A DNA stretch of 5,625 nucleotides from Euryarchaeota archaeon UBA91 (lineage in GTDB: Archaea; Thermoplasmatota; Poseidoniia; Poseidoniales; Poseidoniaceae): positions 1,788 to 7,412 of the forward strand of contig DAMU01000002.1 of assembly GCA_002499705.1 (NCBI GenBank). The letters are read 5' to 3'. How positions within the stretch are numbered: position 1 is the stretch's first letter; each line of letters begins with the position of its first letter. Both the position numbers and the translations under genes were made by a program. Shown here one piece after another: positions 1 through 4,193 of this stretch. Under the pieces are notes generated by a model that was not told the DNA's origin, did not search any database, and was given only the letters and a program-made list of their open reading frames with translations.

Positions 1-75
1 CAGCAGCAACAACAGCAACAACAGCAACAGCAACAATATGCTCAAAACCAGTATAATCAACAGCGACGCTGGTGA
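1..75 (+). CDS. C-terminal tail of an upstream protein, glutamine-rich (partial)
   Basis: Frame 1 reads twelve consecutive glutamines, then a Q/N/Y stretch ending in Arg-Arg-Trp and a TGA stop at 73-75. The glutamines use an irregular mix of CAG and CAA codons, so this is not one slipped trinucleotide, although replication slippage probably helped build it. Two observations favour this frame. Its stop overlaps the next gene's start region (GTGA at 72-75), and the RNA-gene cluster downstream is packed the same way. The other forward frames are less convincing: frame 2 is Ser/Asn-rich and stays open to about 110, and frame 3 stops near 54. The tail is a low-complexity, probably disordered extension of a protein that lies outside the window. 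Its identity cannot be read from 24 residues. From memory, Dph2 (diphthamide synthesis) and RpoL often neighbour the methylase-csl4 pair in euryarchaea, but nothing here shows which gene this is. Confidence 0.6.
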   Translation, partial: QQQQQQQQQQQQYAQNQYNQQRRW

Positions 76-76
76 T
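71..76 (+). promoter_or_regulatory. Shine-Dalgarno site overlapping the upstream stop codon
   Basis: GGTGAT matches part of the archaeal AGGAGGTGATCC complement to the 16S 3' end and sits 4 bases before the ATG at 81. The TGA stop of the upstream reading frame (73-75) lies inside it, so ribosomes finishing the upstream gene would be placed on this start. This supports ATG at 81 over the GTG at 72, which would have to use a site inside the upstream coding region. Confidence 0.5.
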
Positions 77-80
77 TGGA

Positions 81-737
81 ATGCGGCCAAAACATTTGGC
101 GATTGAATTATCGAAATTGCTCCCACACCCGTGCAGTTCTGTTGAACTTGAGCAATACGCAACTGAAGGGGATCTTGCAGCCTACTGGATTCTTGGTGTT
201 GACCAAGTCGACACTGTTGAAGGAAAGCGAGTTCTCGACCTCGGGGCAGGAAATGGAATTCTGGGGTTTGGTTGCTTGCTGCTCGGTGCACAACATGTCA
301 CGCTGGTTGAATCTGATGTTCAAGCAGTTGAACGTATTGAGGCAAATGCAGAACGCCTTTCCTCTCGATGCGATGGTGAAGTAGAAATCATCCATGAACA
401 CATTTCCCTTCAAAGTGAAAAGCCAACTATCACTCCAGATATTGTGATTATGAATCCCCCGTGGGGAGTTCAAACAGCGAAGGCTGACCGGCCACTTTTG
501 GAATACGCATTCTCCCTGGGTGCATCAGTTGTCCACCTTCTTCACAGTGCCCAATCAAAGCACGTTCAAGCACTTGGACGCGATTATGGGTATGAATCTG
601 AAGCCATGCTCGAAACTGAGTTTCGACTACCGCCGACTTATCTTCATCACACGAAGAAAAAGGCCTCAACTACGGTTCGTTGCTGGCGCTTTTACCGACC
701 AGGTGATGCGAAGTTGCTCGAAGACGAGGACGCATAA
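81..737 (+). CDS. METTL5-like rRNA adenine-N6 methyltransferase (COG2263-type)
   Basis: A class I SAM-dependent methyltransferase of 218 residues, close to the roughly 210 of METTL5. Motifs in order: the family signature LEQYAT (23-28), the SAM-binding loop DLGAGNG (53-59), the acidic residue E77 at the end of strand 2, the catalytic NPPW (125-128), HLLH (152-155), and a C-terminal LPPTY..H.KKK segment (183-194). The last two correspond to conserved METTL5 segments. Human METTL5, with TRMT112, makes N6-methyladenosine in 18S rRNA; the archaeal relatives are expected to modify the equivalent 16S position with an archaeal Trm112 partner, which is not in this window. Trp replaces the usual Phe of NPPF, an aromatic-for-aromatic change that should still stack on the target adenine. 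The start at 81 fits the family N-terminus (M-R-x-K) and the GGTGAT site; the GTG at 72 would add three residues. The gene overlaps or abuts its upstream neighbour, so an operon is likely. The family call is firm; the exact target is inferred. Confidence 0.9.
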   Translation: MRPKHLAIELSKLLPHPCSSVELEQYATEGDLAAYWILGVDQVDTVEGKRVLDLGAGNGILGFGCLLLGAQHVTLVESDVQAVERIEANAERLSSRCDGEVEIIHEHISLQSEKPTITPDIVIMNPPWGVQTAKADRPLLEYAFSLGASVVHLLHSAQSKHVQALGRDYGYESEAMLETEFRLPPTYLHHTKKKASTTVRCWRFYRPGDAKLLEDEDA

Positions 738-758
738 CGCCAACCTCGTCATATGAGG

Positions 759-790
759 GGTTGAAAAGGGGTAAGCACACCCGTTCAATC
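759..790 (+). promoter_or_regulatory. Imperfect hairpin in the leader of the Csl4-RRM gene
   Basis: The stem is GGTTGAA (759-765) with TTCAATC (784-790), including one G-T pair. An AAG/G internal loop (766-768 against 783) follows, then GGGT/ACCC (769-772 with 779-782) closing the six-base loop AAGCAC. It lies 31 bases before the ATG at 822. A competing weaker stem, CAACCTC (741-747) with GAGG..TTG (755-763, two G bulged), shares bases 761-763, so the two cannot form together. There is no T-run, so this is not an obvious terminator. No clear TATA box is seen in 738-821, so the region is probably an internal spacer of a co-transcribed unit. Role unknown. Confidence 0.35.
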
Positions 791-821
791 AAGCGACACA
801 GCATGCGACCTACATCGGGCC

Positions 822-2267
822 ATGTTTGCTACAGGAATGAAAAATATGACGCCGAGCCTCGTCACCCCCGGAACACACGTATCAACCTCAGCAGAATGCG
901 AGGCTGGAGAAGGAACCATCGAAATCGATGGGAATATTTTAGCAACCACTACAGGGATGCTTTCCATCGAGAATGGAACAGCTACTGTTTCTGCTGGAAA
1001 GAAAATGGTCATGCCGGAAATCGGCGACACCGTTCTTTGTGAAATTGTCAAACTCAATGAAAAGAACGGTGAAGCACAAATCATCTGTATCGAAGGAAAA
1101 CCCGGTAGCGTCCTCCCTGAACATCTCTACGGACAATTCCACGTAACTGGAATTGTTGACCGTTACATGCACCAAACCGCTGATGCAGTTCGACGACGTG
1201 ATGTCTGTCGAGCAGAAGTCAAAGAAGTCAGTCCCGTCTTGAGAATCAGTTTTAGAGACCGTGATGACTGTGGCGTTCTTCATGCGATTTGCCCATCATG
1301 CGGCGATGTTCTTGGAGCAGACCTCGATGGGGATTGGAATGTCCGTTGCCCAACCTGTAATTATCAATCCTATCGTGCACTTGCAGACAATTATGGCGCT
1401 GGTTGGGAAGAACTTGACCAAGGCTCAAGCGTATTGAACAACTCTGGAAAGCGATGGGGTGGCGCTGCTGAAGCAATGTTTGCCAAAGGACCTGCTGGGC
1501 GTGCCACATTTATTGCCGCTGATGTTCGTGAAGATGGACGAGAGCGAACTTACTTCCGATTTGAAGGTGAGAGTGCAGGCAAAGGTCGTCGTCCACGCAA
1601 CGCTCCAGGTTGCCGATTGTTCATTGGTGGACTTCCACGCGAAGTTGGAACTGAAGAGTTACGTGCACTGTTCGCTGAACACGGTGACATGACCGATTGT
1701 ATTGTTCTCACCGATGATAACGGCGTTAACCGAGGCTTTGGCTTCGTCACATATTCGGAAAAATCACATGCTGATGCAGCGATTGCCAAACTCAATGGCC
1801 ACAAGATCAACGGCCGTAAAATTGGTGTTCGTGATGCTGACAGCGACGATAAGAAAGGTAAGAAGGAGAAGAGAAAGGACCCTGAAGGACTCAAACTCTA
1901 CATTGGTAATCTTCCTTTCAAGGCTACTGAAGAAAACATCAAAGCGATGTTTGACGGAATTGCTACCGTGAACGGACTTGTGATTGCAACAAGCGGGGAT
2001 GGAAAACCAAAGGGCTTCGCATTTGCCTTCATCAAAGAGATGGACAAGGGTGAAGAAGTCGTTTCAAAACTCAACGGTTCCGAATTGCTCGGACGACGAA
2101 TCAAAGTCGATGTTTCACAAGGCGGTAAGAAAGGTGGTGGACGTGGTGGAAAGCGAGAAGGAAACAATAATTCTGAAGGCAAATCCGCTCGCGAACTGCA
2201 AGCACTCCGAGAAGAGGAAGAGGATGCAAAGAAGCGCCCTCGACGTCGTCGACAGAAGAAGGATTGA
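822..2267 (+). CDS. csl4: Exosome subunit Csl4 fused to two RRM RNA-binding domains and a basic tail
   Basis: Residue numbers count from the ATG at 822 (481 residues). Residues 12-56 resemble the Csl4 N-terminal domain (V.PG, then GEGT). Residues 66-148 form the S1 RNA-binding domain. Residues 151-191 are the Csl4 zinc ribbon: GVLHA, then C157-x2-C160 and C176-x2-C179, ending in NYG, as in ordinary archaeal Csl4, which stops about here. The S1 and zinc-ribbon parts sit on the exosome cap and bind RNA; the cap also contacts DnaG. This protein instead continues with a 70-residue linker (192-262), RRM1 (264-337; RNP2 LFIGGL 266-271, RNP1 RGFGFVTY 304-311), a Lys-rich linker, RRM2 (357-432; RNP2 LYIGNL 359-364, weaker RNP1 KGFAFAFI 397-404), a Gly-rich RGG segment (435-445) and an acidic then Arg/Lys-rich tail (463-480). 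The frame is open throughout, with no sign of a frameshift. The ATG at 846 (residue 9), with AGGA nine bases upstream, is at least as likely a start as 822. Confidence 0.9.
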   Translation: MFATGMKNMTPSLVTPGTHVSTSAECEAGEGTIEIDGNILATTTGMLSIENGTATVSAGKKMVMPEIGDTVLCEIVKLNEKNGEAQIICIEGKPGSVLPEHLYGQFHVTGIVDRYMHQTADAVRRRDVCRAEVKEVSPVLRISFRDRDDCGVLHAICPSCGDVLGADLDGDWNVRCPTCNYQSYRALADNYGAGWEELDQGSSVLNNSGKRWGGAAEAMFAKGPAGRATFIAADVREDGRERTYFRFEGESAGKGRRPRNAPGCRLFIGGLPREVGTEELRALFAEHGDMTDCIVLTDDNGVNRGFGFVTYSEKSHADAAIAKLNGHKINGRKIGVRDADSDDKKGKKEKRKDPEGLKLYIGNLPFKATEENIKAMFDGIATVNGLVIATSGDGKPKGFAFAFIKEMDKGEEVVSKLNGSELLGRRIKVDVSQGGKKGGGRGGKREGNNNSEGKSARELQALREEEEDAKKRPRRRRQKKD

Positions 2268-2280
2268 AGGCAACCAACTT

Positions 2281-2285
2281 GAGGT
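2281..2285 (+). promoter_or_regulatory. Shine-Dalgarno site fixing the start of the radical SAM gene
   Basis: GAGGT lies 8 bases before the ATG at 2294. It favours that ATG over the in-frame TTG at 2264, which would overlap the stop of the preceding gene (TTGA) and add ten residues that do not resemble the family's N-terminus. Confidence 0.6.
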
Positions 2286-2293
2286 TCGCCATT

Positions 2294-4072
2294 ATGGTCG
2301 AGGTATCGTCGCCGAAATGGTTGATACTTGATGGCTATGAAGACGAGCCTGCAGCGTTTGGAGTTCCACCCTATGTTGGATTCCATATTCGCTATCTTTG
2401 CGGAGTGTTAGAACAGGCAAAAATTGACTATGAATACATCACCATAGACCAATGGAGAGATTTGATACGAACAAATGGAGAGGACTGGGCTGGAAAGCGT
2501 CTTTCCAACATAGAAGGGTTTGCATGTATTGCTGGCGCTGTTGTGCCAGGTCGGTACTTACGAGGTACACCCCTTTCATTGAAAGAAACTCGAAACATTA
2601 TTCGTGACTTGCCTAGCGAGATTCCTGCACTGTTTGGGGGGTGGGCCATTCGTGGATGGAAACAACAAGGGTGGGCGCCTCTAAGAAAAAATCTCTTTTT
2701 AGCAGTACAAGATACTGACGCCACACTCCACACATATCTACAGACTGGAGCATGGAAACACACACGGCGTAATGCCGAGCAATGGACGCAGTGGGCCCAA
2801 CTGGGTGCATCAAGTAAAGCAGTAACTGAACACCCAGACTTGGGAACTGAAGAGAAGAGTGGACCGCTTACCTATGAAGTCGAAGTCTACCAAGGCTGTG
2901 TGCGTTACAAACGAGGTTGCAAGTTCTGTATCGAACCAAAGAAAGGCATACCTATCTGGCGCACTCCTGAAGATATCATCCAAGAGGTTCGGCATGCACA
3001 CGATGCGGGCGTTCAGCACATACGACTTGGGGGCATGACCGACACTTACACCTACATGGCAGAAGGCGTAAGGGAACTTGAATACCCAGTTCCAAATCCT
3101 GAACCAATTGCCCAACTTTTACACGGATTACGCGAAGATGAACGCCTTGGCATCCTCCATACCGATAACGGCAATCCATCCATCATTGCAGAGAATCTCG
3201 AGGAATCCGAAGAGATCACGAAGACATTGGTCCAAACGCTCTCTGATGGAGCAGTTCTTTCCTTTGGTCTTGAATCTGCAGACCCAAGTGTTCACGAAGC
3301 GAATTGGTTGAACTGCGACGCTGGTCAATTGAAGTCAGCTATTCGTCTGATCAATAAATATGGAAAAGAACGTGGTGAGCGAGGTTTACCTCGACTCCTG
3401 CCGGGTCTCAACTTCATTGCTGGCCTCAACGGTGAGACTGAAGCCACATACCAAATGAACCTCGATTTACTCCATGAAATTCGCCGAGAAGGGTTACTGC
3501 TGAGAAGAATCAACATTCGACAAGTCGAGGGTGATGGATTCCAAGAGATACCTCAAAAGGAATTTAACATGTTCAAATCCAACGTCAGAGATACAATAGA
3601 TGGCCCGCTTCTTGAAGAATTATTCCCTGCGGGTAAGGTTTTATCCGACGTGCATTGGGAGTCGCATGACGGAAGGACACGACTTGCCATTCACCAAACT
3701 GAAGCACACACTGCGGAACAATGTCGAGGAAAAGCAGGAATTACATTCGGCAGACAAATAGGCGCATATCCAATCCTCATCGGTGTAGAATACCATATTC
3801 CGCTTGAAACACAGTCCGATATTCGAGTTACCGGACATGGCGCACGTTCAATTACTGGGGTTGAGATTAATCTCGAGCATGAAAAAATGTCTCAGAAGCA
3901 ACTTGAAGCCATTCCAGGCATTGGTGAGAAAACGGCATGGCGCTTGATCAGTGAACGAGCGAAGCGAAAACGCAAGACAAGAGAGCTTGCTGCCTTTGAA
4001 CATCCAGAAGACTGGTTCAAGGCTGCGTCTGTCGATTGGAATGAGGAATTCTCGCTTTATTTTAACAATTGA
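2294..4072 (+). CDS. Radical SAM protein with C-terminal helix-hairpin-helix (COG1031-like)
   Basis: 592 residues from the ATG at 2294. The N-terminal part (1 to about 140) starts with WLILDGYEDEP (9-19) and GVPPY, which I recognise as the opening of the archaeal COG1031 family. The radical SAM core follows: cysteines C202, C209 and C212, expected to hold a 4Fe-4S cluster, then RLGG (244-247), TDNGNP (290-295), GLES (325-328), LPGLNFIAGLNGET (369-382) and RRINIRQV (404-411). The C-terminal region has RSITGVE (518-524) and a helix-hairpin-helix, IPGIGEKTAWRLI (540-552), followed by a basic stretch, pointing to nucleic-acid contact. The first two cysteines are six residues apart, not the canonical three; from memory longer spacing is usual in this family. 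The reaction is not known to me; an RNA modification is a fair guess from the HhH and from the neighbours, a methylase and an exosome subunit. The gene begins 26 bases after the Csl4-RRM gene and is followed by a terminator-like hairpin, so it is probably the last gene of the operon. Confidence 0.92.
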   Translation: MVEVSSPKWLILDGYEDEPAAFGVPPYVGFHIRYLCGVLEQAKIDYEYITIDQWRDLIRTNGEDWAGKRLSNIEGFACIAGAVVPGRYLRGTPLSLKETRNIIRDLPSEIPALFGGWAIRGWKQQGWAPLRKNLFLAVQDTDATLHTYLQTGAWKHTRRNAEQWTQWAQLGASSKAVTEHPDLGTEEKSGPLTYEVEVYQGCVRYKRGCKFCIEPKKGIPIWRTPEDIIQEVRHAHDAGVQHIRLGGMTDTYTYMAEGVRELEYPVPNPEPIAQLLHGLREDERLGILHTDNGNPSIIAENLEESEEITKTLVQTLSDGAVLSFGLESADPSVHEANWLNCDAGQLKSAIRLINKYGKERGERGLPRLLPGLNFIAGLNGETEATYQMNLDLLHEIRREGLLLRRINIRQVEGDGFQEIPQKEFNMFKSNVRDTIDGPLLEELFPAGKVLSDVHWESHDGRTRLAIHQTEAHTAEQCRGKAGITFGRQIGAYPILIGVEYHIPLETQSDIRVTGHGARSITGVEINLEHEKMSQKQLEAIPGIGEKTAWRLISERAKRKRKTRELAAFEHPEDWFKAASVDWNEEFSLYFNN

Positions 4073-4089
4073 AGGCAAATAATGCAAGT

Positions 4090-4111
4090 TGAATAGTTTT
4101 CTATTCATTTT
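4090..4111 (+). terminator. Hairpin plus T-run after the radical SAM gene
   Basis: TGAATAG (4090-4096) pairs perfectly with CTATTCA (4101-4107) across a TTTT loop, and TTTT follows at 4108-4111. It starts 17 bases after the TGA at 4070-4072. Archaeal termination depends mainly on T-rich stretches, so the T-runs may matter more than the AT-rich stem. The site marks the likely end of the RNA-processing operon. Confidence 0.5.
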
Positions 4112-4113
4112 GA

Positions 4114-4119
4114 TTTAAA
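4114..4119 (+). promoter_or_regulatory. Candidate TATA box for the surface-protein gene
   Basis: TTTAAA matches the core of the archaeal TATA consensus and lies directly after the terminator-like hairpin. With the usual spacing of about 25 bases, transcription would start near 4142, giving a leader of about 50 bases that carries the Shine-Dalgarno site. No clear BRE is visible. An alternative, CTTTAAG at 4165-4171, would give a nearly leaderless mRNA and leave the Shine-Dalgarno site unused. Confidence 0.4.
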
Positions 4120-4123
4120 CCGC

Positions 4124-4144
4124 GTACACAGATGAAATGTGGAC
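4124..4144 (+). promoter_or_regulatory. Imperfect dyad at the predicted transcription start
   Basis: GTACACA (4124-4130) mirrors TGTGGAC (4138-4144), six of seven positions pairing, around a seven-base spacer. It covers the start site predicted from the TTTAAA box, which is where an archaeal repressor would bind. Short dyads like this arise often by chance, so this is only a candidate operator. Confidence 0.2.
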
Positions 4145-4177
4145 AATTCGGAGCAATCGTTTACACTTTAAGGCGGA

Positions 4178-4182
4178 GAGGT
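4178..4182 (+). promoter_or_regulatory. Shine-Dalgarno site of the surface-protein gene
   Basis: GAGGT occurs 11 bases before the ATG at 4194, the same pentamer used by the radical SAM gene but with a longer spacer. It supports 4194 as the start, as does the signal peptide that begins there. Confidence 0.4.
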
Positions 4183-4193
4183 TTGGAATAAAC

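Noticed and set aside
1..36. CAG/CAA array as a possible CRISPR or satellite
   Set aside because: There is no spacer structure; it reads as glutamine codons in a frame that ends at a sensible stop.
2264..2293. TTG start for the radical SAM gene overlapping the previous stop (TTGA)
   Set aside because: The ATG at 2294 has a GAGGT site at 8 bases and gives the family-like N-terminus; the extra ten residues do not look conserved.
1898..2386. Long minus-strand open frame opposite the RRM2/basic tail region
   Set aside because: It lies opposite a strongly supported coding frame; its Pro/Ser/Arg-rich translation is what the reverse of Lys/Glu/Gly/Asp codons gives, and it contains no recognisable motif.
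2294..2720. Cobalamin-binding domain at the N-terminus of the radical SAM protein
   Set aside because: The region may be Rossmann-like, but I see no DxHxxG motif, so B12 binding cannot be claimed.
75..4042. The 10-mer GATTGGAATG at three places (75-84, about 1333 and about 4033)
   Set aside because: Two copies encode Asp-Trp-Asn inside genes and the third lies at a gene start; chance and codon preference explain them.
2263..4078. The 11-mer ATTGAAGGCAA at the stop codons of both the Csl4-RRM and radical SAM genes (2263-2273, 4068-4078)
   Set aside because: Several shared 11-mers are expected by chance in 5.6 kb; the coincidence of position is curious, but no structure or function follows from it.
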